A stretch of 64,000 bases of DNA. Origin: Diploptera punctata (taxonomy: Eukaryota; Arthropoda; Insecta; Blattodea; Blaberidae). Positions 41,265 to 52,839 of this stretch are shown here, one piece after another (position 1 is the stretch's first letter; each line of letters starts with the position of its first letter). The position numbers and the translations under genes are program-made. Under the pieces are notes generated by a model. That model ran no database searches. It saw only the letters and a list, made by a program, of their open reading frames with translations, and was not told the origin of the DNA. Location: the NCBI GenBank assembly GCA_030220185.1, contig JASPKZ010001233.1, positions 2,107,501-2,171,500 of the forward strand, read 5' to 3'.

Positions 41265-42030
41265 GTGTTTTTTAAAATGTAAAAATAAAACTTAAAACAT
41301 ATTTTTCTCGAAACTTACATAATGGCACATAGCCGGTTGATGCATAACACCATCCAATTAGAAATAAAATATATTAATTTATGTGAATGTACAATATAGG
41401 CTTTGATGGCCGGTAGTCATGGTACTTGAAGATTTTGGACTATAAGACTATGGTCCATAACTGGTGTTTTTCCCAGATATTTCTCTCTCAGCTATGGAGG
41501 AATCTATGGTGGTGAGTTCTTCTAGGTGTTTTCACTTAACGAAAGCTCCAACTAGGTGACATCACCTAAAACAGCGGTCCCCAACCTTTTTTGACTCGTG
41601 AATCCCTTCCACAATTATCTGAGTTGGGTGAACTACTGACTTTTAAATATACATACAGTAACATGCATAAAATTTAATTCCGAGCAAAAGGTTTAATAAC
41701 GTTAAATTAACTTAACACTTAACAGTTAAAACCTAAAGTTACTCTAGTTACGGCTTGAAAGTTACAAAACGTGAAGGCAGTAATAAATACAAGTTTTCAT
41801 TGTAATTGCTCACCTTTTCCATGGAATTCAGTGAGAAGGTTGCGCCTGCTTTCCATGTCACAGAGCTTTGAAGTCAGGAACCACATAAGTTAAATAAAGT
41901 CTGAAATCACTTTCAGCACAAAGTCTATTTCTGTATTTAGTTTTTAAATAGGCATATGAAGAAAACAACTTTTCGTACAAATAGGGGTATACATACTTGT
42001 TTTAGGAATTCACACTATGAAGTATATTCA
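41265..42030. other. unassigned intergenic sequence
   Basis: No supported gene. The 41420-41520 and 42480-42680 segments look like distant inverted partners: CATGGTACTTGAAGATTTTG / CAGATTCTTCAAGTACTAAT, and AACTGGTGTTTTTCCCAGAT / CTGTGAGAAACACCAGTTAT. This suggests a larger foldback around the Penelope palindrome. Confidence 0.4.
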
Positions 42031-42032
42031 TT

Positions 42033-42350
42033 TAGGTAAAATGTTTTATCTCTCACCTCATATTATTCTTCTTCTTTAACTATAAACTAGTTTCGGAACA
42101 TAGTTTCTGTTCCATCCTCAGTATCATCACAACCGTTGTTCTGTCATCTTGAAGAGCTGTCCTTCGCTCCTTCCATTGGCAGACTGAAAAACAGTTTTTC
42201 AGTCTGCCAATGGAAGGAGCGAAGGACAGCTCTTCAAGACGACAGAACAATGGTCATGATGATACTGAGGATGGAACAGAAACTATGTTCCGAAACCAGT
42301 TTATAGTTAAAGAAGAAGAATAATGAGGTGAGAGATAAAAAAATGTACCT
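42033..42350. mobile_element. Penelope-derived palindrome, 157-bp arms
   Basis: Near-perfect palindrome centred at about 42191 (AAAAACAGTTTTT). Each arm contains TCTCACCTCAT, TTCTTCTTCTTTAACTATAA, a TTTCGGAACATAG..TGTTCC block and CTTCCATTGGCAGACTG. On the plus strand CTGAGGATGGAACA...TGTTCCGAAAC (42265-42296) looks like a degenerate hammerhead core. An AAT run follows at 42411-42452. Confidence 0.8.
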
Positions 42351-42418
42351 AAAGGGGTATACATGTGTAACAAGGGGCATTATAGGGTTAATTTAGTTTT
42401 TTAAAAATAATAATAGTA

Positions 42419-42454
<36 letters not shown>

Positions 42455-43136
42455 CCGCAGAAATGAAGGAAATAATAATAGGCTTAACCTCGAAACTGCC
42501 ATTACAGAAAAGTTTTGGCAAATCCCTTGAAATATTTTGCAAACCCCCTGGTAGTTTACGAACAACAGGTTGGGAAATGATGATCTAAAAGAACGCACCA
42601 TTGAAGATTTCCTCCATAACTGAGGGAGAAACATCTGTGAGAAACACCAGTTATAGATCATTGCTTTATAGCCCAGATTCTTCAAGTACTAATTTATGTG
42701 AATGTTTTATATTGGCATCATACAACAAACACTGCACTTGTGAACTGTTTTACTGTGTGTGGAAGTGAAATTACTCTGCTCAGATTGCTGGAAGCAGTAA
42801 ACCTAGGTGTTATTGCTTTTACAAATTTATCACAGTGTTTTTTTAGAAATTAATTATCTCATAAATAGGGCACAATTTTCTATGTATTAAAAGTTAAGAT
42901 TGAAACACAGATTGTATAGTGTATACAGTCATATGACTTGTATCCCTCCTATCACACTGTGTTATTATTCATTAACTTTCACAGTTTCACTTGCCAGAAC
43001 ATCATTAAAAAACAAACTGAATAGTTATAATATCTAATGGAAATACCTCACCAATAGCATTCTTTTAGCAATTAATTTACTTTATTTTATTTTATAAAAA
43101 TAGTATCAAGAGTGACTTTTTAGGAATTAACACTAT

Positions 43137-43472
43137 ATTATATTTGAAGAGAAAAATATATGCCTAGACCGGGGTTTGAACCCAAGACCTTTGGTTTTCT
43201 ATGCAAATGCTCTCCCAACTGATCTACCTAGGCCTCCAATCCAAATGCAAATTTTTCTCTTATACATAGTTAATTCTCGAGCACCAAATGCTTCTATTTA
43301 AGAAGACTTTTTATTGGGAATTTAAACAGTACTTTATAAAGCCAGTGCTTCTTTCGATGTTTTTATTATTAATTTAATACTTCTCACTGAAGGACAAATT
43401 ATATTTGAAAAGAATGGGCATATATTTTTCTCTTCAAATATAATTTGTCCTTCAATGAGAAGTATTAAATTA
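43137..43472. repeat. tRNA-like foldback element
   Basis: On the minus strand 43164-43234 forms a complete tRNA-like sequence: GCCTAGGTAGATCAGTTGGG (A box), a CCAAAGGTCTTGGGTTCAAA B-box side and the closing CTAGGC, pairing with the start. It is followed by an inverted pair: AGTAYTAAATTAATAATAAA and TCACTGAAGGACAAATTATA arms at 43365-43405 and 43435-43480. It is not a plausible functional tRNA (the anticodon arm is poor). Confidence 0.65.
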
Positions 43473-43474
43473 AT

Positions 43475-43865
43475 AATAAAAACTATGAGATAAATTATTT
43501 AAGAGAATTGTTTCACATCACCTCATATCCTTTTTATTTTTAGACCGGTTTTGGAATATAATTAGGTTCCATCCTCAGTACTTTCATGACCATTGTTTAG
43601 TCATCTTTAGAGATATTTATTTTATTTTATATTTCTTTTATTTTGTAAAATAGGAAGGATTAAGATTATGATGATCTTGAAGAAGATTTTCGGGCTGTAG
43701 GCCATGGTCTCGAGGCTTAAAGTTCCCCGACGTTTTGCCAGAAACTGCATCTAGCATCCTCAAGGGTTGTTGTCAAGACTTCAAGTCTCGAGACCATGGC
43801 CTACAGCCCGAAAATCTTCTTCAAGATCATCATAGCAACTCCGGCCGTGAAAGCCTAAGTCAATG
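43475..43865. mobile_element. Penelope-derived fragments, one a 50-bp-arm foldback
   Basis: 43490-43620: ACATCACCTCATATCC, GACCGGTTTTGGAATATAAT and CCATCCTCAGTACTTTCATG. 43668-43840: TGATCTTGAAGAAGATTTTC, GGGCTGTAGGCCATGGTCTC and their exact reverse complement at 43785-43838 around a loop containing GACGTTTTGCCAGAAACTGC. Confidence 0.65.
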
Positions 43866-44084
43866 CAGTATTAAGATTTCTTTTATTTTATGAAAATAGT
43901 ATTAAGATTTCTTTTATTTTCTAAAATATAATATTCAGATTGGTCAATATTATAAGCTGATGTTTTATTATAAAAGTGATAAATTAATACACTATTTACT
44001 TGGTTATTGGGTTTACAGCCCTTTGATTCTAGCCATAATCTGCTCTTTGCTATTAGTTTCTAGACCAAACATAATTTAGTTATC

Positions 44085-44175
44085 TGACCACATTGGATAT
44101 GATCTGATGATGGAAGGCAAGCCTTCTGAAACATGTTCTCAAGAAACTACTATGAGGTGAGGTGTGAATCATTCA
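44085..44175 (+). mobile_element. Penelope-derived end with hammerhead-like core
   Basis: GATATGATCTGATGATGGAA, GCCTTCTGAAACATGTTCTC, ACTACTATGAGGTGAGGTGT. Short and isolated. Confidence 0.6.
44104..44132 (+). ncRNA. hammerhead-ribozyme-like core
   Basis: CTGATGA, stem II GAAGG-CAAG-CCTTC, then GAAAC: the best match to the hammerhead consensus in this window. The sequence before and after could supply stems I and III but was not modelled. Lies inside a Penelope-derived fragment, a known host of such ribozymes. Confidence 0.55.
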
Positions 44176-44339
44176 ATTCTTAATATTATTAAAATGTTTG
44201 TATGTGGAATCAAGACAAAAGACAGTCACAAGTCTTACTTCTCATTATAGTATGTTGCAATCTTAACTTTTAGTTCATAAAAATCTGTTCCCTACTCATA
44301 TATGAAGCGTTCAGAAGTAAACATGAATAACTCCATTTT

Positions 44340-44740
44340 TTAACTATACAGTAATAGGAAATGTCGCTATGGAGATTTAATTAAAATTTAAAATAAAATT
44401 CTTTCCACCTCATCTCATATCCTGTCTTCTAATTGGACCGATTTCGTAATCTTAGTGGTTACATGTTCAGTATTTACACAACCGATGTTCTATCATCCAG
44501 GAGCACTGCTTCTTACTCCATCTGTTGGTGGACCAATGAACCTCCCTACAAAATCAACTTCTCCAAGAATTTCAAAATTCATTAATTTATCTTTCCCTCC
44601 CTGGGAATTTCAAAATAGTTTTTTTGTAAAAACTAAGAAAGATGGAATTGATAATGATACATAGTGTACCGAAACTGGTCTTCAGGAAATCTACAATTTA
44701 TGAGGTGAGTTGTAAATTCTAACTCACATTATTAATTAAA
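44340..44740. mobile_element. Penelope-derived fragment
   Basis: CGCTATGGAGATTTAATTAA, TTCCACCTCATCTCATATCC, TAATTGGACCGATTTCGTAA, ATCTGTTGGTGGACCAATGA and ATTTATGAGGTGAGTTGTAA. This is the same order as 62195-62420 and the right part of 62960-63180. Confidence 0.7.
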
Positions 44741-45399
44741 ATAAACCTCATAGTGTCACTTCCTTAAATATTAATGAAAAATATTTACATATTAACAGCA
44801 TACGTATTTAACTTTAAGCTTGAATATCTCAACATTTTTGCAAAAGAGGAAAATCGTGTTGACTTCTGAATGCCTCAAATAATTAATTATTTAAGGAATA
44901 TGTACAAAAATGTGTTTTAATTAACTTCACACCCATTTTATGTTTGTACAAATAACTTTAATTTTTCTACATCTAAAAATTTTACAACAATTTACATTTT
45001 ACAAAGCACGGTTCACATGGCACAATGTAATATCAGCTTCTCTCTAAACTACTGAAGACTGATTGCTGGATATTGTTCATGATTTTATTGTACCGAATGA
45101 AGAGGGCTTTGTGTTAATATAACCTTTTTTCATTACTAATTTTAAGTATAAAAACAAACTATTGTCTTACTTAAATTTACAGCAAGTAAAATATAGGATG
45201 ATACATTTTTGTGACAGATATTTTAAATGAATTTATGTTTATTTACATAAATAATCTAGTTTGTGTTAACATATATTCTAATAATATAGTTTTCTATTGA
45301 ATAGCTGCACATTGTAGCTTATGTGGAAATGACACATTCTAGCAAAGAAAGCTCATCGAATCATATAATGATAGTTGCTTTCAGAAACAAAACATAACC

Positions 45400-46100
45400 T
45401 ACTAGCTAATGCCCGACATGCACTGCTATGCCTAAATAAATGAAATATGATTTTTAAAATTTTTGTAAACTCCTATACCTAATGTTTTTAGAGCATAATA
45501 GCAACAAATAGAAGAACACAGGAACAATTGAATAAAACATTTGCAAAGAATAACAGAGGATAGGATACCAAAGATGGCACTGATATATAATCCTGGAGGA
45601 TGAAGATTGGTAGAAAGACCAAGAAAGTGCTGGGCTGAACAGATGTGAGATCGGAACAGGCAAAAACCTAATCCGTGAAGGAAGATGATGATGATGAATA
45701 GCAGCTAAACTCTCACCGTACTTGAAAATATTTATATATTGCGACGAACCAAATATGGTGGTTTGCTAGTGTCAATTTTTATTTTTGAATTTCAGTAAAC
45801 CCTCACTTTTAATGGTTGGATTTTGATGAGGTTTTGATAATACCTACCTCGGTTTATTTTACTAGCATATGCTGAGTTTCACTGTGAAATATTGAAAATT
45901 GAGATTGCTAGATAGACATTTTAATTTTTGTTTTAGGTGTGGTCCTACACCAAATGGTTTTACAGCATAGTAGATAGTGGCTAAACATACAGTGTATTTG
46001 AAAATATGTATGTACAAATTTTCATGAAGATGGGTTGAGCTGTTTAGATGTCTGTAAGTCACAAACTTACGCAGATTGAATTTTTATATATTAATTAAAA
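45400..46100 (+). repeat. CTAGAGCG-family repeat interrupted by RTE scrap
   Basis: Starts CTAGCTAATGCCCGACATGC, then ACTGCTATGCCTAAATAAAT. After the insertion come GTAAACCCTCACTTTTAATG, TACCTACCTCGGTTTATTTT, TTCATGAAGATGGGTTGAGC and TTTTTATATATTAATT. Confidence 0.65.
45490..45700 (+). pseudogene. RTE-like 3' fragment
   Basis: Broken frames give HLQRITEDRIPKMALIYNPG, then RPRKCWAEQM, and a GATGATGATGAATAGC tail. The flanking repeat is duplicated around it (AGCATAATAGCA.. / GAATAGCAGCTAAAC), suggesting insertion into the CTAGAGCG repeat. Confidence 0.55.
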
Positions 46101-46284
46101 AGTAATATTTTTAAATTTTAATAAGAAAAGAATAAGTTATTTGAAAACTATTGATTGCAAACATGCAACATGAAAACTGTTGATTGCAAAACACTCTGTA
46201 AAAACCACCCCTGAAAGAAATGAACTAGAATCCCACAAAAATCAACTTATAATTTTTCATTTTTTATTGAATAAAACAAGTTAA

Positions 46285-46850
46285 AACGATCAATAATAAA
46301 TTGATAGAACAAGTAAACAATTTCAACTACTTAGGGTTTAACATATCATACTATCAAAAGAATGATATAAATTTAAAATTAAATAAATTTTATAATATGT
46401 GTGGAACAATAAGAAGAACTCTAAAAAATAAAACATTAAAAACCATACAATTAAAATTCCATAAAACTATGGAGTTCCTATGTTAACATATATTATGCTT
46501 GTGAAAATTGGACACTTAATAGATCAGATCAAAAGAAAATAGAAGTAGCTGAAATGAAATTCTTATGTTCAGTAGCAGGCTATACATTATTAGATAAGAA
46601 ATATAATGAAGAAATAAGAACCAAATTAAACATCCACAGTGTTGTAGAAAAATACAAAATTCAAGATCTAACTGGCTCCAACATTTAGAAAGAATGACAC
46701 GCAATAGAGTCCCACCAATTTTGCTTCACTACGAACCCAAAGGAAGAAGAAATATTGGGCGCTCCATAACTAGATGGAGGGATATGGTCTCTTGATGTGG
46801 AAACAGGTCTATGGTGTAATATTATGCTTTAGAAAGAAGAAGAAGAAGTT
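46285..46850 (+). pseudogene. RTE-A-like 3' fragment
   Basis: Encodes EQVNNFNYLGFNISYYQKND, NMCGTIRRTLKNKT, VAEMKFLCSVAGYTLLDKKY and, frameshifted, a GRRNIGRSITRWR-like end. The blocks correspond to EQVNNFTYLGCNISYEEEKD and AEMRYLRRTAGYTLLD of the 4.5-kb element. The tail is (AAG)n. Confidence 0.75.
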
Positions 46851-46854
46851 AATA

Positions 46855-47925
46855 ACTAAGATAATTTGCAAGAATGAAGCTGAAGGGGTATCTAGGAGTC
46901 TGAGGTACCCAAATTAAAATTGTATATAATATATGTATAACATAAATAGCAAGAAATTAATGTTTAAAAGTAAAAAAAAAAAAAATCTGCTTTTATAGTA
47001 AATCATTCAGTGATAAAGCATGAGTCTAGAATACACGAGTTTTGCATGAAATGCTGTGGAAGTGGGATTTAGTTTGCATTGCTAAGCGACAGCTCTCACT
47101 TCAAGAGTTGCTACTGTACTGGTTGCTAGCATTCTCGGAAAGTGGACTGACTCAGATTCACCAGTAAATTATAATTAACTTTTTCTCTGGATTTTTCTAA
47201 AATCATGTACATTATTTTCATAAGTTTAGTTAAAACCTATATCAGATAAAATATTATAAGAATATGTTAAACACAACAAGCATTTTTATGTGAATGTTTT
47301 ACACATTGATAATAAAATAATAATAAAATAATATAAGAAAATTGTTTAAGTTAGAAATTTAACATTATCAACAGAAAAAAAAATTCTCTCAAGATAAATC
47401 ATAATAATAGTTTGAAATAAAATCAATCAATAGAGACATTTTTCTATATAATATTTTATTAAGGAAAACATTCTAATTTTATATCTTTGAATATTGTAGT
47501 AACGGTATAAAAAATGGTTGTTGTAAAGATATGAGCAATATATGAGATGTAAAGGGTCTGCACGATAGTGCAGCAAAAAGAATGGATGAATTACTGTTGT
47601 AGAAAGTTTTCTTGTTAGAGGAAAATATGAAAAGAACTTTAATTAGTCATATAGATAGAAATAACCTGAAAAATGTGATATAAACAATTGATTAGTGCAA
47701 AGATAACAATGTATTGTTAGAACAGAATTCCCACCTTAAGGGAATTTTGTTCATATTTGCTGGCTCATTTTTAATTAGAGCAGTTCTCATATTTACCACA
47801 AGGTTAAAAATTTACCCAGCATTGTAGAAACCGGCCATAGAACAATCTATCCCATTTTAAAGTGGCTTATTTTTTAGTCAAAAGAGATATGAAATAGTGT
47901 TTTGGTTATAAAATTACAGTAGGAA
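46855..47925. other. AT-rich sequence, nothing recognised
   Basis: No long frames, no repeat signatures. Might be unique intergenic or intronic sequence. Confidence 0.4.
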
Positions 47926-47929
47926 GTAA

Positions 47930-48080
47930 CATTATGAGGTTCTTCTTAATAAATAAGGCGAGTCTGTTGCATCTTACCTCATAAAAGTTGAGGATGGTAT
48001 GTTTCAAAACATGTCGTAGAAGAACTCAACTTTTATGAGGTAAAATGCAACAGACTCACCTTATTTATTAGTGTTCTGGT
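47930..48080. mobile_element. short Penelope-derived foldback
   Basis: Arms AATAAATAAGGCGAGTCTGT, TGCATCTTACCTCATAAAAG and CAACTTTTATGAGGTAAAAT, CAACAGACTCACCTTATTTA, around a loop containing TTGAGGATGGTATGTTTCAA. Preceded by ATTATGAGGTTCTTCTTAAT. Confidence 0.7.
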
Positions 48081-48806
48081 TAAGAAAAAAGATCAAAGAT
48101 GCCAAGAGGAAAGGAAAATCAAGTAATTGTGCTGACTATATTCAGAAATACAGTATGGAACAGGTCTATATTAATAAAATTTCATAGGTTGATCAGAAAT
48201 GTTTATTTAGTGTTTTGATATGAGGGATCCATAGTCTTCAATGGCTTACTACAAGAATAGAGAAGTTAGGGCATTTATATCAGTATTGAGATATTACTGG
48301 ACGTACTCAATCTATGTCACAAGATATGTTGCAGGCAACTCTACTATCCGTTGTAATGATATTGTCCTCTTGGATCATAATAATACATACAAAACTTAAA
48401 TCAAATCATATTCTGAAAAAAAAAAAGATTTATTATTATTTTTCAATGGCCAGAATTGACACTTAAGTCATGTTCTCTCGAGCCTCCCAGTACAAGCTGA
48501 TGAAGTCTTTGGATTGTTGGTTGATTGGTATCTAATGTCGATCGCTTGACAATGAAATCATTCGCTCTCTTGCACTCCAATATTTAGCAGAAAGGCTGGT
48601 CTCTTCTACAAAGGAGGAGATGGTCTTGTTCCGTATCTTCATTTAAAATTGAACATTTAGTTGAATTTGCTATGGAATTTGGAATGTTTTCTTTACTTCT
48701 TTCATCTTTCTATGGAGTTATAGTTTGGTGTTTATATAAGTTTCAAACTAAAAAGATGTGATTGCAACAGTCACTTTCTAAATACTAATTATTTCAACAT
48801 GCACAA

Positions 48807-48810
<4 letters not shown>

Positions 48811-48848
<38 letters not shown>
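48811..48848 (+). repeat. poly(A) run of about 38 bp
   Basis: Homopolymer A tract, not obviously attached to a retrotransposed gene. Position just before the inverted Penelope fragment. Confidence 0.9.
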
Positions 48849-48850
<2 letters not shown>

Positions 48851-48859
48851 TTCTATAGA

Positions 48860-49480
48860 ACCACTTCTGTGCAATTTCTATGAGCTGCAATTGCTGATTT
48901 TTCAATTTCACCATTTTTAATATTTTTAAAGTGTCTTTTTTTAATGAGTCTCTAAATTTCTTCAGAACGCTTTAGAAATCTTAAAAATGGTTAAATTGAA
49001 AAATCAGTAATTGTAGCTCATGGTTTGCTAGAGAATCACAACATTGGAAGAGAAACTAAACTTTTGGAACATTTAGAGAAGCTTTTGGAATTAACAGTTT
49101 GGGAAAAGATAATACATTCAGAAGTACAATTATGTATGTATGTAGCTAATGCTCTGGAGTTAACAACAAAGTTATTCTCCTTCTTGCTTCAAATACTTCG
49201 ATGTCACATCTTGATAATTTTGAAGAGCTACACAGTTTGTTAAATGTTCTCTGTCCATTTCCACAAATATAAAAACAAATATAGATTGAATTTTGAAGTT
49301 CCTAGCAATCAAAACTTAATATTCAAGTTCATAAAATTGGCACCAGATGGCAATTCAGAAGATAGTGGTAATGCAAAATTTCAACAGTTGGAGTTTGATT
49401 GAGGATGAAGCAAGGGCCTTTGAAACTGGTATCGCGAAAACATGGAACTTTATGAGGTGAGATGTAAAAACATTTACCAA
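48860..49480. mobile_element. Penelope-derived foldback, 3' coding traces
   Basis: The left arm (CTATGAGCTGCAATTGCTGA, TTTTTCAATTTCACC) inverts at about 48945 to GGTTAAATTGAAAAATCAGT, AATTGTAGCTCATGGTTTGC. The right arm continues through a decayed frame to CAGATGGCAATTCAGAAG, TTTGATTGAGGATGAAGCAA, TTTGAAACTGGTATCGCG and TTTATGAGGTGAGATGTAAA. Confidence 0.6.
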
Positions 49481-49931
49481 CTCATTTACAATTACCTCAT
49501 GGTGTTACTCAAACTGTAATTTTGACTAAATAAGATGGGTTCTTTATATCTAAATACTAAACAAACACTCCTGATAAACCTGTGAAAGTTTGCCAGTAGA
49601 ATTGTGTTCCATTCTGCATAAAAAGATAAAAAGAGAAAGAAGAAACATATTTTTAATGTTGAATGATATAATTGATGTGTATTTACATATCAGTTTTTAG
49701 GAAATGAAGATCAAATGGCTACTAGAATTTTATACATAATATCCTTTCACTCAACATACGGTACAAGAGTTTAACTGAACTTGCAGTCAGTAAATAATAT
49801 AAATAATAACACAGGCCAACAAAAAATAACTTTTTTAAAACTTTTTTTTAACACTAAAATGTAATTCTTATCACTTGATGAAGTAATTCAACAAATTCAA
49901 AGTGAAACAGATCTGGCTGTATTGGATATAA

Positions 49932-49969
<38 letters not shown>

Positions 49970-49972
<3 letters not shown>

Positions 49973-50250
49973 TAATTTAGAACTTAAACAACTATATGGA
50001 ATGTTTAATTTAGACACCATATTCTATCTTAAGACATTACAATGGGCTGGACAAGTGCATACAGGATCAAAGAATTCCAAACAAGGTACGATGCAACATT
50101 TGATGGAAAAATATCTCAAGGAAGATCAAAAAATAGATTGGAGGATACAGTAAGAAAGGATGCTATCCAGATGTGAGGAATTGGAAGTTGGCTGCATTGG
50201 ATAGAGAAGTGTGGAGGAAGAGGGGCTTTAGTGCCATGTGATGATGATGA
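49970..50250 (+). pseudogene. RTE-like 3' fragment
   Basis: From NNLELKQLYGMFNLDTI, then LQWAGQVHTGSKNSK, and a frameshifted tail with TRWRTD-like and WKLAALDREVWRKR-like sequence to ATGTGATGATGATGA. Preceded by an AT microsatellite (49932-49969). Confidence 0.6.
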
Positions 50251-50259
50251 TATATAATA

Positions 50260-51265
50260 TATAAAATATGTATAATACCAAATATATGATCACCAATGAA
50301 AATAGTAAATACAGAAAAACTGAACAACATATTAAGATACAGAATAATACATTTGAGAAAGTAAATAACTTCATATATCTTGGAGTTTTAATAAATAAAT
50401 AAAACAGTATTCAGGAAGAAATAAATAAAATTATACAAAATGCTAATAAATGTTACTTTGCAATAATCAAGTATTTGAAATCAAAATATCATTCACGCAG
50501 AACAAAAAACTGATTGTATAAAATGCTAATTAACCCATTCACCTCAAAAGATGAGGTACACTCACTGGCAGTTAAATGGCCTTGAACTCTGGAGGTGAGA
50601 TACACTCGCTTAACTCTGCTGTTATATATTTTGGAATATTTTGTAACATCTCTTGGCAGGGTAAACTTTTGTTAACATTTATGAATTGTTGAGGAATGTG
50701 TTTTGGCCTTCACCCTTATTGTGATCTCAAGTACCATTATCTTTTGTTTGTTTTGAATGTCTGAAGATAGACAATATAATTTATGGTAACTTAAATCCGG
50801 TTTCTGGCGAAATTAATTGAACATTTAAACCTGAGGCAAATGGGTTAAACCAGTACTAACTTACGGAAGTGAAACCTTGGTTTTGATTGAACCTGACAAA
50901 TCTCAATTGACTGTTTTTGAAAGAAAGATACTCAGAAGGATATATGGACCTATTAAGCAAAATGGAGAGTAGTGAATGAGATATAACAAGGTTGTATGAG
51001 TTGTATAAATCATCAGCTATCATTACAGATATTAAAGTAAACAGACTAAGATTGGCAGGACATATGCAGAGGGTGACTAAAAATGAAGTAGTTAGAAATT
51101 ATAGATGGTAAGTCAGAAGGAAGGCGGAGAACTGGAAGACCGAATTTGAGATGAATGGATGGAGTACTATAGGATGTCAAATCTTTAAAACCCAAGAATT
51201 GGTGGGCTGTTGCCAGAGATAGAAAAGCCTGGAAAAAAAATTCTGAAAGAGGCAGGACTTTTTTC
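50260..51265 (+). mobile_element. RTE-like fragment split by a piggyBac-like MITE
   Basis: Left part: TKYMITNENSKYRKT, FEKVNNFIYLGVLINK, EEINKIIQNANKCYFAIIKYLKSK (read across two blocks). Right part after the MITE: PVLTYGSETLVLIEPDKSQL, ERKILRRIYGPIKQNGE, then broken frames with RTGRPN- and WWAVARDRKAWKK-like ends. Confidence 0.8.
50534..50844 (+). mobile_element. piggyBac-like MITE with TTAA duplication
   Basis: 311 bp between TTAA (50530-50533) and TTAA (50845-50848). Terminal inverted repeats CCCATTCACCTC and GAGGCAAATGGG. TTAA targets with CCC/GGG ends define piggyBac-type elements. No coding capacity. A partial sister copy lies at 34606. Confidence 0.85.
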
Positions 51266-51339
51266 TTTAGTTGTGTTAACCTCTTTTCTATGCAGAATTT
51301 ATGTTGCTTACAATGTTTACTTTAAATTTTAGCACTCAT

Positions 51340-52150
51340 AATGATGATACAAAATTTTATTTCAAAAGAAAAATTAACACCTGAACTGGGATTTGAATCA
51401 AAGACTTCTAGCTTTATACGCTACTGTGCTGCATTTATGCCATTCAGATATTCCAATGCAGATATTAATTTTTCTTCCCCATATATATAATTTTGTTATC
51501 GTCCACAGCAGAGAACATTTGCTCCCAGTGCCATCTATTAGCTTCTAATTCAAGAAGTCTTCTTGATAAGAATTTTTACACCTATTGTAGCCAGTTAAGC
51601 TTTGTATTTAGTTTGAATTGAACTTTTATAGGAAAAAAAAATCACTATGAGGTTTAATTTAAGATTTAAATTAAAATGTTTTATACATCACCTCATATCC
51701 AGTCTTCTAATTATACCAGTTTCAAAGCTTAGGCAGCTTCATCTTCAGTAATTTCTTATTGACTGATGTTATGTCGATCAGTCAACAATAAATTACTGAA
51801 GATGAAGCTGCCAAAGCTTTGAAACTGGTATAATTAGAAGACTGGATATGAGGTGAGGTATAAAACATTTTAATTTAAATCTTTATATTTAGTGTTAAGC
51901 TTAATTGGCTATAATTGTGCAAAAATTCTCATTAAAAAGTATTCTTTAACTAGAAGCCATCAGATGGCTCTGGGAGTAAATATTCACTGTCGTGAATGAA
52001 AACAGAATTATATATTAAATGAGGAAGAAAAATTAACTCTGTATTCATATATCTAGATGGTGTAAATGGTAGTACTCTAGCATATAAAGCTGGAAGTCTC
52101 AGGTTTGAATCTCAGTTTAGGTATTAATTTTTATTTCAAATAAAAATTTA
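51340..52150. repeat. nested palindrome of about 800 bp: tRNA-like outer arms, Penelope core
   Basis: The core palindrome (51715-51855) is almost perfect: TCAGTAATTTCTTATTGACT / TCAACAATAAATTACTGAAG. It is continued outward on both sides by ATACCAGTTTCAAAGCTT / AAGCTTTGAAACTGGTAT and CTCATATCCAGTCTTCTAAT / ATTAGAAGACTGGATATGAG. Further out are tRNA-like modules in opposite orientation: left GATTTGAATCAAAGACTTCT; right AGATGGTGTAAATGGTAGTA to TCAGGTTTGAATCTCAG. Outer homology decays but remains collinear. Confidence 0.75.
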
Positions 52151-52650
52151 TGTTGCTTTCCCTGTTTTCTTAAAAGCTCCTAATGTAGCTTTTTCTTTAA
52201 ATATTGAATGTTGAAATGTAAAATAAAATTGTGGGTGATGAAGCTTACTTTATACAACAAGACAAAGGTAAATTCATTCAAAAAGTATTTTTATTGTTGG
52301 CCTGTGTGATTTAATACCAGTGGCTTTGCCATCAAAGCAAAAAACAGTTAAACTCTTCAAATCTGATGATCCAGAGAGATTACTTCATCATTCACTTCAC
52401 AGTTTGTGCGTATATACATGAAGAGATAGGTTGTCACAAGACACAATCATATTTCTTGACCATTTTTTCCTTTCTGTGATGTAAAGGAGATATTTCCTTT
52501 TGTTATTTTTCAGTGACACATTTACTCTTATGTGAGCTATTTGTTTATATTGTATATACACTTAAAAGTTATGACACTGTTTTTCTATATACATGATTCA
52601 CACATTCTGATGTTGAGTGTAGAAATATACAATGTGAAAGTGCTGAGGAT

Positions 52651-52786
52651 CTACTTCTTGCCAAGTTGGTCGAAGATATTACTCACAAAGGGTGTCCCTG
52701 CAGCTGCAGCAGGTGCACCAAAATCTGCCCACTTGGTGAAATCTATACCTGGAATGATGCCGCTTCGACATGGCACTCTTGGATTA
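52651..52786 (-). CDS. animal haem peroxidase, last coding exon
   Basis: C-terminal exon of the peroxidase whose other exons lie upstream to 63966. The acceptor is TTTTATTTTAG. The first base completes an Ile codon split by the intron, giving DHE-I-NPRVPCRSGIIPGIDF across the junction. TKWADFGAPAAAAGTPFVSN and IFDQLGKK-stop (TAG, 52651-52653) follow. The NPRVPC motif with its Cys is near-invariant in insect members of the family. The Ala-rich end is variable. No poly(A) signal was fixed. Confidence 0.85.
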
Positions 52787-52839
52787 CTAAAATAAAAAAA
52801 AAAGTATATATATATTTATATATTAAATTTGGGAATTTT

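Noticed and set aside
51715..51855. CRISPR-like or phage-type repeat
   Set aside because: Eukaryotic context, palindromic rather than spaced direct repeats; no cas-like genes.
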